A stretch of 64,000 nucleotides of DNA from Tillus elongatus (taxonomy: Eukaryota > Arthropoda > Insecta > Coleoptera > Cleridae). A model generated the notes under the pieces. The model ran no database searches. It was given only the letters and a program-made list of their open reading frames with translations, and was not told the DNA's origin. This document shows, one piece after another, positions 11,741-22,587 of this stretch. Position 1 is the stretch's first letter. Every line of letters begins with the position of its first letter. The position numbers and the translations under genes are program-made. The stretch spans positions 16,936,225-17,000,224 of the forward strand of contig OZ023264.1 in assembly GCA_964006375.1 (NCBI GenBank), given 5' to 3'.

Positions 11741-11912
11741 ATGTTTTTTGTTGTGATGTGAAGCTCATTAGATTTTAGATTTTTGGGCATGTACCTTTGA
11801 TAAGTTGTGATACGTTTTTTATCTTTTTTATCTTGTAAGTTTTTTGACTTGTCCGATTTACAATAATTGTAACTAAAGGACCAAATAGATATTATTATTA
11901 TTATTATAACAT

Positions 11913-12582
11913 TAAATAAAACTTATTTGTATTTGTATAAATAAACATAACCTTTACAAAACAGTGATTTCATAATCTTTTCGTAGATGGTCAAAAAACG
12001 TTGTTTCTGTTTGTTAAGAGACGTGGGCTATCACAAGAAATCGTGCGTCTATTTAACGATTTATATTTTATGCATGGTTAACTCTTGAAACGCCGGCTTG
12101 ATCAGAGATAAACCTCTCGGGATTAAAATATGTCAGTGGAGTATTGAGACGGTAACTGGCATTATTATGTACACTTTATGGTGATGCATTGTGGAATCTT
12201 CGCTATTCCACAATACTTCTTTCAGCTTGTTGTTAGATGATAAATTATTATAATAGACGACGTTATCTTCTGCAACAGTGACAGTTTGATTGCTCCAATC
12301 ATTGATGCAGTGGTGTAGTTTCTTGTTGAATAAATTACGCAATTTACATGAAACAAATCAAGATTGGCTTTTTCTATTTACAAATTTACGTTAGTTAGTT
12401 GCAAGATCGAAAATTATTCAGGCATTTAAAGGAGAGTTTAATAGATTCCTTGCCGTAATTACGTATGTCTCGAGGAATACACAGCACATACCTGACAGAA
12501 CTGATCAGTATGTCATGCCAATATTTATAAGATATGATTTACTCACAATTTCACAACAATTTGCAAAACGAACTTAGTATAA
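11913..12582. other. No gene or recognisable element
   Basis: AT-rich intronic DNA. Short frames here carry no family signature. Confidence 0.4.
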
Positions 12583-12593
12583 CAGATTTCTGA

Positions 12594-14266
12594 TAGAACC
12601 TCGGTAGTTCAGGGGTAAGAATGTGTGCCTCTGAACCGAATGCTAGAATTATAAATGCAGGAGTACCACAAGGCTCCATAATCGGCCCAAAATTATTTAA
12701 TATATATCTTAACGATATTCCACATTTTGAAAAAACACAAATGGCATTTTTTGCTGATAACACGGCCATATACGCACATTCCTTTAGTCCAATAGTTGCA
12801 TCAAAGCAAATCCAAATCCACCTAAATTTTCTGGCTAAGTATTTTTAAGACTGGAAAATTAAAGTAAATTCTAATAAATGCGAGGCTATAATATTTAGCA
12901 AAAAATATAAAAACAACAAAATATTTCAGCCTATCAAACTAAACTCGGAAACAATTAAAATTAGTAAGACAGTTAAATATCTAGGTGTTTCTCTCGACGA
13001 AAAGCTAACATTTAAAAATCATATTGACAAAACAATCCAAAAGGCTTATGGTGTCATGAAAACACTATATCCCCTAATTAACAAAAAAAGTAAGGTGTCT
13101 GTTAGTAATAAAATTATTATATACAAATCCATAATGCGACCCATGCTCATTTATGCAGCACCCATATGGTGCGGCGCGGCAAAAACTCACACCAAAAAAT
13201 TACAAATATATCAAAATAATATGCCTGAGATTAATCCTAATTAAAACTAGATATACAAGAATTAGCTAATTACATAAAATTACTAACATGCCACTTATCA
13301 TTGATAAAATCAAAGAACAAGCAGAAAAATTTTACTCCACACAACTAGATAATAACATTGTTCTGCAAGACATTGCAAAATGCAAGCAAAACACCATAGC
13401 TTTTCGCCTAAAACATAAACTTTCATATCATGGATTATCGTTCTTTCTGAATTAGTTCTAAAAACGCAAATAATATTAATAATAAATTCTAGCACTTGCT
13501 ATATCATAACCACACTTTGTAAATACAGCAATTAATAGATTAAAGTAGAAAAACATAGGTTATTATATTTAGTCTTAATATAAGAGAATTATTGTTAATA
13601 TAAGTCCCAGATATATTATAGTAAAACTAAACATCTTTGTGTAGATGAAAACGAAAAAAAAAACGCAAACTAAAACAAGGTTTTTTTTACAATATCTTTT
13701 TCCCTGTATTATAATAATAATAAATAAAATAAACATAGATAATGTTAGACCCTAAGTAATTAGGAAACTATCTCATAAGGAAATTTTACTAGACTAAGTT
13801 AGACGACAGTGTATAAGCTTCATAGCTGGAGCATTGTAACATATTTTATTTAAACTTGTACATATTTTTGTATTTAAACTATATTAGATAATAAAGCTTG
13901 TTGAATTTGAAAAAAAATTTTGAATTTGTGCCTCTGAACCGAAGTGTACTGGGTTCGATCCCAGGGTACTCCTTTCACTTTTTCAGTACAAACTGTAAAA
14001 TTAACATCAACCGAGGTTCTGGCATTGTATTTGAGCAAGTTGAATGTCTGCACGTTCCGCCCTTCAGAGTAGGCGTAAAGCCACCGGTCCCGTGTCCGTG
14101 TGATGTTGGGCACGTTAAAGATCCCTACCCTCTTTACAGAAATGCAGGAGTTCGGCAAAATTTCCAGGATAGTGAGGTGAAACTGCTCACTGGCGGCGGT
14201 GATTAGCCATAGTCGCGGAAATAGGCCGACGTTAAAAAAATTAAACACACACACACACACACACAC
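12594..14266 (+). mobile_element. tRNA-derived SINE, split by a LINE insertion
   Basis: The head 'ggtagttcaggggtaagaat' (A-box region) lies at 12603-12622. The B box 'gggttcgatccc' follows the LINE near 13951. The body runs to a (CA)n tail at 14244-14266. The target duplication agatttctga flanks the whole at 12584-12593 and 14267-14276. Removing the LINE leaves about 370 bp, close to the intact copy at 48610-48954. SINEs of this kind are transcribed by RNA polymerase III and moved by LINE enzymes. Confidence 0.85.
12641..13926 (+). mobile_element. 5'-truncated Jockey-like LINE inserted in the SINE
   Basis: The 17-bp direct repeat tgtgcctctgaaccgaa flanks the insert at 12624-12640 and 13927-13943 and is plain SINE sequence, so it is the target-site duplication. 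The insert encodes the RT core from 'INAGVPQGSIIGPKLFNIYL' through FFADNTAIYA, where Asn replaces the second catalytic Asp of the usual F/YADDT box. It then runs through 'KYLGVSLDEKLTFKNHI' to 'PMLIYAAPIWCGAAK' and ends in an A-rich tail. It is interrupted by stops (first at 12846) and dead. Confidence 0.88.
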
Positions 14267-14276
14267 AGATTTCTGA

Positions 14277-14568
14277 CCTGATTAACAATTATTTTGCAAG
14301 CATAATTAGCCTTATTGAAAAATAATAGAAGAGTTCGATGAATTCTGGAATGAAGCCATATCTATTGACGATAGATTGTCAGATCGAAAACAATGTTTTG
14401 GTAAACTGGATTTAGCAAACTGTACTTATCAGTGCTTGCCAAAGGTTTTAAGATTTACGTATACAAAAATATTGATAAAAACTTTGCTAGTGGAAATTCT
14501 GACTTTGATATAAGCAGTTGAAATTGCTTAATAAGAATATTTTTAAATATGGACATGGAGTAAAAAGT
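14277..14568. other. No feature seen
   Basis: Short AT-rich stretch between the SINE and the next repeat; nothing recognised. Confidence 0.4.
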
Positions 14569-14803
14569 CTGGACGCAGAAAGTGCGTTATGGAAGTGAAT
14601 CTTCATACAAATGTTTTTAAGAGCAAATATGTCTCTTTAATGCAAGCAGGCATCAATGTGGTCACCGCTATAACCTATAGAGTAAAATCAATGTACTATA
14701 TTTTATCAAAATAACTTATTGTTTGAAAATGTGCAAAAATTTTCCGAAAATAAATTTAAAATGTTTCCTAGCAAATTGAGCTATTTAATTTTAAAGCAAT
14801 TAA
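14569..14803. repeat. GCAG module, truncated on the right
   Basis: Left TIR 'ctggacgcagaaagtgcgtt'; interior blocks 'tatgtctctttaatgcaagc' and 'tatcaaaataacttattg' as in the complete copies. The right TIR is replaced by the LINE fragment that starts at about 14815. Confidence 0.75.
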
Positions 14804-14814
14804 TGTTGACGGTT

Positions 14815-15932
14815 CCACCCAGTAGAGTGGCGGCCTTTTCCACTGCCGTAGCCACCGCGACCAATTCCGCCATGTGCACCGGGTACTCGTCCTGAAGCTT
14901 TAGCCCTTTACTTTCGACCACTGCATTGTTTTCATAGGCCACCAGGTCTATTCCAACCGCGACTTCGGCTCTGGACGCGTCTGTGTATATCCTTTGCCCT
15001 GTTGTCTTTTCCGCTCCTTCTATTATTGCCCAGGTTTTCCTCTGCTCCGCCGGGTGCGATCCTTCTCCGTACGCCGGTTTTCCCTCAAAATTTGCCGCCT
15101 TCGAGTGTTCCCATCTTATATGCCGTTCCTCTGCTTCCAACTACAAAGGTGGGCACCCCGCCAGCACCGCCAGTGCTGCGTTGGAAGTCGTTCTGTAGGC
15201 CTTCGTTATGCTCAACAGAAATGCTCTTTGGGCCGACTGAAGTTTTCTAGTAACCCTAGAATCCCTCGCTCGTTAACCCCAGATTTCGGCGCCGTACAGG
15301 AGAGCTGGTTTTACTGCTCCCTCATATATGACCCTAAAGGTCTTTGGATCCGTCCCCCACGTCTTTCTCGCTACCGCTCGTACCCTATGCGCCGACTCCG
15401 CTATCTTGCCCGCTAGGTATTTGGTATGCTCCACCCAAAGTAGACCTGAGTCGAGCATCACTCCCAGATATTTTATTTTGGCTTCTGGCCTTATGGTTAC
15501 GTCTCCCATTTTAATCACCGGGTGCCTTTGTGTCAGCGCTTTGTTACCTTTCCTCGCACCCCTGTAGAGAGCTTGGTCTTCTCGGGAGCACATTCCAGTT
15601 TCTGAGCTGACGCCCACTTCTGGCAAGCCTCCCAGGTACGCTGCCAAGCGGCTTCGAGCTTTCTTTTTGACGGCGCCGTTATAGTAATGAGCTGGTCGTC
15701 CGCAAAAGCCTAGACCTCGATTTTTGCTTCCGTCTCGCCCGGTCCTATGGAGTCGATTTCATTAAACCAGTCCTCCATTATAAGTAGCCACAGGATCGGG
15801 ACTAAACATGACCCTTGTGGACAGCCTTTGCTGGTATTTTTCGTAACTCCTTCAGAAGTAACGCTTCTGTCCTCCAAGAAATTGGATACCGCTCTGGCCA
15901 GGTTTCCCGGACATCCAGATTCTGCCAGTAGA
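14815..15932 (-). mobile_element. R1-type LINE fragment: reverse transcriptase through early RNase H
   Basis: Reading the minus strand from 15930: 'NLARAVSNFLEDRSV', 'GCPQGSCLVPILWLLIMEDW', then AFADDQLITITAP after an in-frame stop (catalytic box near 15690). Next comes the thumb region 'YLGVMLDSGLLWVEHTKYLA' and 'PALLYGAEIWG'. Finally RNase H starts at 'IYTDASRAEVAVGIDLVAYE' with the conserved Glu in 'MAELVAVATAVEKA'. The RNase H end is missing. The order and the FADDQ variant fit R1-group LINEs, and the fragment is GC-rich. Its 5' edge is replaced by the 8-bp tandem repeat. Confidence 0.82.
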
Positions 15933-16044
15933 GACAGACCGACAGACCGACAGATCGACAGATCGACAGACCGACATACCGACAGACCGACAGATCCACA
16001 AATCGACAGATCGACACACCGACAGATCAACAGAGCGACAGATA
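15933..16044. repeat. Tandem repeat, 8-bp unit GACAGAYC, 14 units
   Basis: 112 bp is exactly 14 octamers, mostly gacagacc or gacagatc with a few point changes (gacatacc, cacaaatc, aacagagc). It abuts the broken end of the R1-type LINE, so it may have expanded at an insertion or repair junction. Frames through it (Ser/Cys/Arg-rich or Asp/Arg-rich) are artefacts of the repeat. Confidence 0.9.
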
Positions 16045-16776
16045 AAAAATTCGTTCCCAGATCATGTTTTACACTTTTTACGACGAAAAGAAAATTTTTG
16101 AAATTTTTGTCGCCGGTGCGACACGTTGTGACGATATGGACGTAATTTGTTCAACCATTTTTATAAACATGTTTATTTCATCAAAAAAAAAATTCATGTC
16201 ATTATTATGTATGTCGGATCCTGTATTTACGAGTAACAAAATTTCGTCAGTGGTAAAAACGTTGTATTCTATTCTTGTGCTCGTGTAATTAAAGAGCAGT
16301 GTTTTTATAAAAAGAATTACCACTGCACCAGAACTCAGTTCCGAACGGAACAAAATCAATATTTAAACAGTTTTCTGAGTGTTTCTTTTTCTCTTGTTTC
16401 TACTGCGTTGTACCAACCCGACTAATTAAAAAATAAGCTTCATTTAAAGAGAAAAGAGCTCGCTCTTATCGTACTATAACTTTAATCCCACTTTAAATAA
16501 AAACAGGAAAGGCCTAATTAAAAAACACAAGTAGTGGTGGTGAAGTGGTTACTTCCCACTACTTCCTGTCCACAATCTGGAAACTTTGCAATCTGTTTTT
16601 GTATCCCGTTATGACATCCAGAGTTTCTGAAGAGTCTGAAGTATAGTAAAAACCTTACAACTTGCTTGTGGATTTATTAAATAGAGGGATAAAAAGCATT
16701 ATCAGGAATATTATTGCTACTTGAAAACATAGCAATAACAAATTTATTTCTTAAACATTATAGAGTCATGTATAAG
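16045..16776. other. No gene or recognisable element
   Basis: Contains only short frames without family signatures. Confidence 0.4.
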
Positions 16777-16829
16777 GGTGTACTGTTTCTGTAATATATG
16801 TAAATAGGAATGTATATATTTATAGGGCA

Positions 16830-17162
16830 GTGTTATTGAATTTTTGCACAGAAAGCAGTTACCAGTTAATATATAATTTATGTGTTCCGTTAAAACCAGA
16901 AACGGTAGATTACAAAGCGCAAATCAGGCATTTTGATAAGCATTTTTCACCGACAAAGTTAGTATTTCCTAAAAGACAAAAATTTTATAGTGCAATGAAA
17001 GATAAAAATGCTGAGTGGTACGCAAGAGTTAGGCAATTAGCAGCGAAGTGTGAGTTTCAAACAGAACTTTCTACTATGCTACGAGATCGATTTATAATGG
17101 GTCTGGAAAAAGGTGTTATTTTGGACAGATTATTGGAAGCATTAGAAATTGCAAAGTATTAA
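16830..17162 (+). pseudogene. Gypsy gag, capsid part
   Basis: The frame contains DYKAQIRHFDKHFSPTKLVF, 'RQKFYSAMKDKNAEWYARVR' and 'LRDRFIMGLEKGVILDRLLE'. This is the helical pattern of the retrotransposon gag capsid C-terminal domain: 'R..F....Q...E....Y...L..L...C' and then 'RD.F..GL'. It stops at 17160. The nucleocapsid lies in another frame at 17405-17510. It formed the virus-like particle shell when active. Confidence 0.7.
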
Positions 17163-17404
17163 AGAAGCAAGCAGTCAGAAAAAGTATGAAGTTTCAATAA
17201 AAAGGGAATAGGAAGTTTTCAAAATTCAGCCACAGTCACAATATCAACCCAGGGGAAGACAGCAAGGCAGTTCAAATTCCAATGAGCGAAGAGCAAGCAG
17301 AGGTATGTCATTCCCTGAACAGTGGACAAGGCACCAAGCATCGAAAGGTTGATCGACGACCCGGTATTCCGACAGCCTCAACTTCACCCGGAGTGCAAGA
17401 AAGA

Positions 17405-17860
17405 TGGAATGCTCGACGTGTGGTAAAAATCATACGACACCATGCAGGTATCGAAATTATGTTTGTAAAAATTGTGGGCTCAAAGGTCATTTAGCGATTA
17501 AATGTAACGAACGTTCAGATTTATTTTTAAACAAAATAATAATTTCTTGTTATCTGAATTAACGGATGATGTTGAAAATGTGTTTAAAATATATTCTAAC
17601 TGTAAAAATAATCCTCTTATTATTCATGTAAAGGTAAATAATTATAACTTAGAATTTGAGTTAGATACCGGTTCCCCTGTCTGTGTTATTTCAAGCTCAA
17701 AATATATAAAATTTTAAGTACTTATGATGGTACAAAAATTATACCTACTGGAAAAATATTGGTAGATGTTAATTATAATGGAATAAATGATGATTTATAT
17801 TTGTACATAATAAATAATGGTGGACCAGCATTATTACGCAGAGATTTTTTCAATAAAATT
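17405..17860 (+). pseudogene. Gypsy nucleocapsid zinc knuckles and aspartic protease
   Basis: Near 17408 a frame reads CSTCGKNHTTPC, followed by CKNCGLKGHLAIKC, the second being a classical CCHC knuckle (C-x2-C-x4-H-x4-C). After a frame break, 'NLEFELDTGSPVCVISS' at about 17641-17694 is a retropepsin-type active site (DTGS). 'GGPALLRRDFF' near 17818 fits the end of the protease domain, where GRD is usual. It is fragmentary. Confidence 0.7.
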
Positions 17861-18035
17861 AAATTTGAATATTAATAAAATAGAGTCAGAAAACCATAAT
17901 GGTAATGGATCCATTGTTGAAAGTTTCTATAAAGAATTTCCGGCAGTATTTAGTTCAAAATTAGGTCATTTTAATAAGGGTCGTATACATCTAAATTTAA
18001 AAGATAATGCTCAGCCAAAATTTTGTAAAACTAAA

Positions 18036-18345
18036 CCTCATTCTACAACAGATATTGCACCTTCACTACTATTCTTAGGTCGTAAATTACGTAACAGATT
18101 TAATGTATTTTTACCTAGCAAAGTTTCTGGAAATAACAAAGGTGTTACACAATTTGATAAAGAGAATTTAAGGAGGAGGGTACAGGCTACAATGAATTCA
18201 CAAGCAAAATACTATAAAGGAAAAAGACATATTTTTTATAATAAAGGGGATACTGTATTGGTTAAAGATTATAGAAATGTAAAAACAAATTGGATAAAGG
18301 GGAAAGCAACAAAAAAGATTGGCCCAAGATCATATTTAGTTTTTT
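18036..18345 (+). pseudogene. Gypsy integrase C-terminal end
   Basis: The frame (part of a longer ORF from 17817) changes from protease-end/RT-linker sequence ('NKGRIHLNLKDNAQPKFCKT') straight to 'HSTTDIAPSLLFLGRKLRNR' and 'YNKGDTVLVKDYRN...WIKG'. The latter is the conserved end of gypsy integrases. The join at about 18035 is therefore a deletion of roughly all of RT, RNase H and the integrase core that happened to keep the frame open. Confidence 0.75.
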
Positions 18346-18364
18346 TTTGTTTTTTTTTTAATTT

Positions 18365-18918
18365 AGCAACACACCACGAGGGCTTACAGCCTAAATACTA
18401 TCGTACCGTGGGTGTTGACAAGGAGAAAAGAGGCATCATGTTAATTCTGGACTTGAAGGTTTTGAGGTTCGGAGGAGAAGGAAAAACATGTCCCGGCAAG
18501 GAATTCCACAACTTGGAAGTCGTCGGGACAAAAGAGCGGGCATAACAAGATGTTCTAAGTCTGGTGACCTGGACATTAAAAGGGTGCATTCGCTCTGTTC
18601 CCCTAGTATATCTGTTGGGGGCAGCAGGTGGGGGAACTATGGAGGAAAGCTCATCTGAGCAGTGCCCGTGCAGATATCTATAAAAGAGAGAGAGTTCACC
18701 AACGGCACGTCGGTGGGCAAGGGATGGCAGCCTTTGGGTGAGGGTAGCGTCACCGATGAGACGTATAGCTCTCTTTTGAATGGAGTCCAGAATAGCTAGT
18801 GTAGAAGCGGCAGCGGCACCCCAGATGTGGGAGCAGTATTCAAGGTTTGGCCTTATTTGTGAAGTAAATAAGGTATAGAGATTAGCTGGTGAAAAGTATT
18901 TGCGAGCCCTGAATTAAA
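18365..18918 (-). mobile_element. LINE family 1, 3'-end fragment inserted in the gypsy element
   Basis: The complement encodes 'VTRLRTSCYARSFVPTTSKL', '[20 protein letters not shown]' and 'STPTVR', then the conserved 3' end (on the plus strand 'acaccacgagggcttacagc') and an A-rich tail at 18339-18360. Upstream sequence reaches the region before 'FFTS' and stops at 18918 where the gypsy sequence resumes. The same family occurs at 20455, 27485, 50070, 53404 and 54905. Confidence 0.82.
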
Positions 18919-19510
18919 GAAAACTTGGCACCGTCAGCTGAATCAAATTCTAACTTATGGTAGTTTAGATGTTAAGGGTCAAACCAGTGATTTAACAACG
19001 TTGAATTGTGACAATGATTTTCATCAAGCTCAAGATACAGGACAATGTAATGAAATAGAGGTTTTGCAGAATTGCCAACGCTAGTGAAAAGTTAAATTGA
19101 GGATGTAAAAGAATCAGATAAGGCCTCTTCTGAGGTGACTGAAGATGAACCGGTTGTACCTAGATAAAGTAAGAGAGAGCGAAAAGCTGTAGAAACGTTT
19201 CGCTTTTAAAAATCATCTTCAGGTTCCTTAAGGGGATGAATATATGTAGATAGGAATGTATATATTTATTGGGTAGTTTTATTAAAGACTGAGTGTATCT
19301 TGTACGTTTTTATAGAGCGATAAGAAATGCGTTATCGCCGCCACCAAAAATATCCACAGTCCTTCAGGTACGCTCGTGAATTGTAGTAGCAGTAAGTTTT
19401 ACTAAAAGCGATTTATATTATGTTAATGTACGTTTTAGAATAAAGCTTATTTGGGGTTAATAGGTAATTAATTTACTTGTAAAAAGCCACCACAAAACGT
19501 TACAGTTTCC

Positions 19511-20440
19511 CAAACAATAACTTTTAAACTTAAACATGAAATTATATAATAAATTAAATTAAATGTTGACACAATCACTATATGTGTAGGTAATTATGTT
19601 AGATTGAAACAATATGGTCCTCAAACACTGAAACAAAAACATTTAACGTTTTTAATATAAATCATCTAATAAGCATTGTGTTAGCGAATTTTCATAAAGA
19701 AATTTTGCTTCTAGAGGCAACCTCTCTCGAATTTTCGAGAGAACAAATTTAAATGAGCGCGAAGTGGAGTCCCTAAAACCCATACCCAGGATGTCCGAGA
19801 TGACACACTGCTGTGACAATTCTGGCAGGTCTTTCTCGACATAATCCCATAACCTGTCAGTCTGCACAAAATTATTGTATGTCTGTCGTTTTATCGTTTA
19901 CTGTGACTAAGTTACACGTGTTTTTGTGACTTTGTGAGAAAATGCACGTTTAAGTTAGCTTTTCGTGTTTGTGGCATCATGGACCTTACTCCAAGTAAAA
20001 GAGAAAGGATAATTAAATATAGTGAGCACATCTATGAGGCAAAAAGTCATACCTAGTAAGCTTTAGAGCTGTAAATAGGATAATTAACAAATGACCCGCG
20101 ATATGTATTATACGGGGCCTAGTTTGCACTCATTTGAAGAAATTCTTTCAAAATCAAAAGTCGCGATATCCATTTTAGTAATTTTTTTAAATAAAATTCA
20201 CTAAAAAAGAAAACTAGACGAATTGAAGTAAGCAGAAGGGGGAATGTTGGAGAAAAAAGAAGACAACTTGCTAAAATGGATCGTTTCTTTCAAGAAGTAG
20301 GCTGCAGCTCACTTGATGCATACAGTGAAACGTCTGGCCAAAAAGTTGTTTTGTGGTTGGTTTTTCATATATCGGAACAAAGTAATTTATACCCATCGAA
20401 AACACTGAAAAACATAAAGGATGTTAGAAACGTGTTTGTC
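19511..20440. other. No gene; TAR repeat fragments
   Basis: 19690-19800 ('gagcgcgaagtggagtccct') and 20095-20215 ('ggggcctagtttgcactcat', then the 'ttcactaaaa' hairpin end) are pieces of the TAR arm. 20220-20440 shows no recognisable feature. Confidence 0.45.
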
Positions 20441-20454
20441 TAGGAAACTGGAGA

Positions 20455-21615
20455 AAGTTCAAGCTGTTCGTCCAGCTCTTTGACTACCTTTCTGAAAAAA
20501 TCGACAATCTGATTTCTGAATACCCTTCCACCGAGGTCACTATTCTTGGTGACTTCAATTCATAAGAAGGAATGGCCAGGATCTTCAAAACCTATCAACA
20601 AGGGAGAGCAGCGAAGGCCTTTGCAGTCAGCAATTCTTTAGCCAATGTGGTTTAGCAACCTACTTACTTTCCTCGCATCGCAACACACAGCTCAAATCTC
20701 TTGGATCTCCCGCTTACTACAAAACCTGAATGCTATAAGATATCAGTCACCGCCCTCCTTGGTCACTCAGACCAGGACATGGTCACTGCGTCCTGCGCAA
20801 TGCCACCCGAGGTCACACAGTCATCAAACCCACGTATTGTTTGGCACTAAATCTCCGCGAACTAAGACGAAATGAGGGATTATTTTCCTTATTCCCATGG
20901 AGGTCTGTCTGCTTCTCTCATCCTGTCCCCTCTTATATCTCACAAAACGTCACCGAAATTATCTAAGCTGGCATGGAATTATTTATTTCACGTACACAGA
21001 AAACCTCTTCAGCTACTCAAAAGCATTGGTTCTCTAAATCTTGCGACAAGGCCAGACTTGAAAAGATCAGAGCTCACAAAACGCTTCTACACAATCCCAG
21101 TCAAGAAAACCGTTAAGCATTTAACGACGCAAGAAACCGCTATGTCCCAATTCTTCCTGAGGCAAAAACACGTTTAATAACCACATCAAGAACAAAGTCC
21201 GCTTAATCCTGGGCTCAATTCAGAAGAGAGCTATACGTCTCATCGGAGACCCTACCCTCACCCAAAGGCCGCCATTCCTTTCCCACCGACGTGCCGTTGG
21301 TAACCTATCTCCATTTAATAGATATCTGCACGGGCACTGCTCAGAGGAGCTTTCTTCCATAGTTCCTCCACCTGCTGCACCCAACAGATCTACCATGGGA
21401 ACACAGCTAATGCACCTTTGTACTGTCCAGGTCACCAGACATAGAACATCTTGTTATGCTCGCTCTTTTGTCCCGTGGACTTCCAAGTTGTGGAATTCCT
21501 TGCCGGCACATGTTTTTGCTTCTCCTCCGAACCTCAAAACCTTCAAGTCCATAATTAGCAAGTTGCCTCTTTCCTGCTTGTAGACACCCACGGTACGATA
21601 GTATTGAGGCTATAA
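20455..21615 (+). mobile_element. LINE family 1 copy: endonuclease end joined to 3' end, RT deleted
   Basis: 'VTILGDFNS' near 20540 is the endonuclease catalytic box. The linker follows ('TYFPRIATHSSNLLDLPLTT', 'ISQNVTEI', 'FSKSCDKARLEKIRAHKTLL'), and then at about 21200 the sequence jumps to the 3' region ('RAIRLIGDPTLTQRP', 'SRPLLCSFVPWTSKLWNSLP'-type block near 21480). The whole RT is missing. It ends at the family 3' end near 21610 with an AT-rich tail. Several stops and frameshifts. Confidence 0.78.
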
Positions 21616-22199
21616 TCCCTCGTGGTGTGTTGTTGAAATATAAAAAATATATATAATTATCAAAGAATAGTTTCAAACAATCTAATTTGCTTTTAGTATT
21701 TTTCGCATTTATGCCACTGCCACACCAAGTAATTTTACTAGAATGTTATGTGACCGTGTTCTAGTAACTTTTCACTGTGTTTTTTCCATTGTGTTCCATC
21801 TCCGCATATAAAAATGTGTCGTGCATATGTAGTGAGTGTTTTAGCTACAATTTGCATTTGACTTGCCATTGTAGTAGTTATCGTCTTGATTTGAGTTATT
21901 TACATCTTCTTCTCCTGCTTCGTCGATTTCATGATCCGTTTCGGAATGAAGAGATTTTATCTCGACGATGTCTTCATCAGATTCGTCAGATCCGTCAAAT
22001 TCATCAAAATTCTCCTCCAATGCATTTACGCCGAGGTCTACGAAAGTTAACCGATTCAGCTTTTATATGTCGGCGGGGTTGTCCAGCTATAAACCTTTTT
22101 ACTCGTTTTTTTTTCTAGTATGTAAATTGCACTTCACCAACACAAAGCCACAAACCAATAATGTAAGTAAAGCTAGATGTATTCTCGCAACAATTAGAA

Positions 22200-22240
22200 C
22201 CGTAGACCCGTTTCGCTCTCATTAGAGCTCTTCAGTACGG
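22200..22240 (-). ncRNA. Hammerhead ribozyme, type I
   Basis: Read on the minus strand: helix I 5' strand CCGUA, core CUGAAGA (fits CUGANGA), helix II GCUCU-AAUG-AGAGC, core GAAA, short helix III (A-C with G-U, loop GG), then the cleavage trinucleotide GUC and helix I 3' strand UACGG. All conserved core bases are present and helices I and II are fully paired. It is sense to the host ZP gene. Confidence 0.88.
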
Positions 22241-22546
22241 CATACTAATTGTAGCAAAAATGCACCAAAAGTAATACGGCTATAATATAGACAGCCTTAA
22301 AATACTAAGTGAGTGGTGGACGTGCCGCCACCTAGTTGCGGAACCAAGTAGTATGTTGTCACGCCAGCTCCAAATAACACAAAGTGTCTCTATTTTTTAA
22401 CACTTTATGTTATTTGGAGCTAGCGTGACAACATACTACTTGGTTAAGCAACTAGGTGGCGGCACGTCCACCACTCACTTAATATTTTAAGGTTGGCTAT
22501 ACTATAGCCGTATTACTTTTGGTGCATTTTTGCTACAATTAGTATG

Positions 22547-22587
22547 TCGTACTGAAGAGCTCTAATGAGAGCGAAACCGGTCTACGG
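22547..22587 (+). ncRNA. Hammerhead ribozyme, type I
   Basis: Helix I UCGUA with UACGG (one terminal U-G), core CUGAAGA, helix II GCUCU-AAUG-AGAGC, GAAA, minimal helix III within ACCGGU, cleavage expected after C22582. The ACCGGU helix III is self-complementary, a feature that allows two motifs to pair as a dimer. Confidence 0.88.

Larger units (their letters stand above)
8400..11912 (+). mobile_element. Non-LTR retrotransposon (CR1/Jockey-like LINE), nearly full length, defective
   Basis: ORF1 (8421-9236) is followed by a broken ORF2 (9306-11740) with endonuclease then reverse transcriptase. The element ends in an ATT-repeat tail at about 11892-11912, typical of CR1-type LINEs, which end in short microsatellites rather than poly-A. 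The 5' boundary and target duplication could not be placed. Confidence 0.8.
16777..19510 (+). mobile_element. Ty3/gypsy LTR retrotransposon, internally deleted
   Basis: A related stretch ('ataggaatgtatatatttat') lies on both sides of the coding part, at about 16797-16845 and 19239-19290, and probably marks the LTRs. In order the interior has gag, CCHC knuckle, aspartic protease, then directly the integrase end. Reverse transcriptase, RNase H and most of integrase are missing. A LINE fragment interrupts it at 18365-18918. The polyprotein tail resumes after the LINE ('TEDEPVVPR', 'KRERKAVERFAF'). The outer LTR limit near 19510 is an estimate. Confidence 0.72.

Noticed and set aside
13898..14266. 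ORFs of about 100-130 residues on both strands of the SINE (also at 48444-49142)
   Set aside because: They follow SINE sequence in every copy and have no protein family signature; the Pol III boxes and target duplications explain the sequence.
15710..16145. Cys/Arg/Ser- and Asp/Arg-rich ORFs around 15.8-16.1 kb
   Set aside because: They are translations of the 8-bp tandem repeat joined to antisense LINE sequence.
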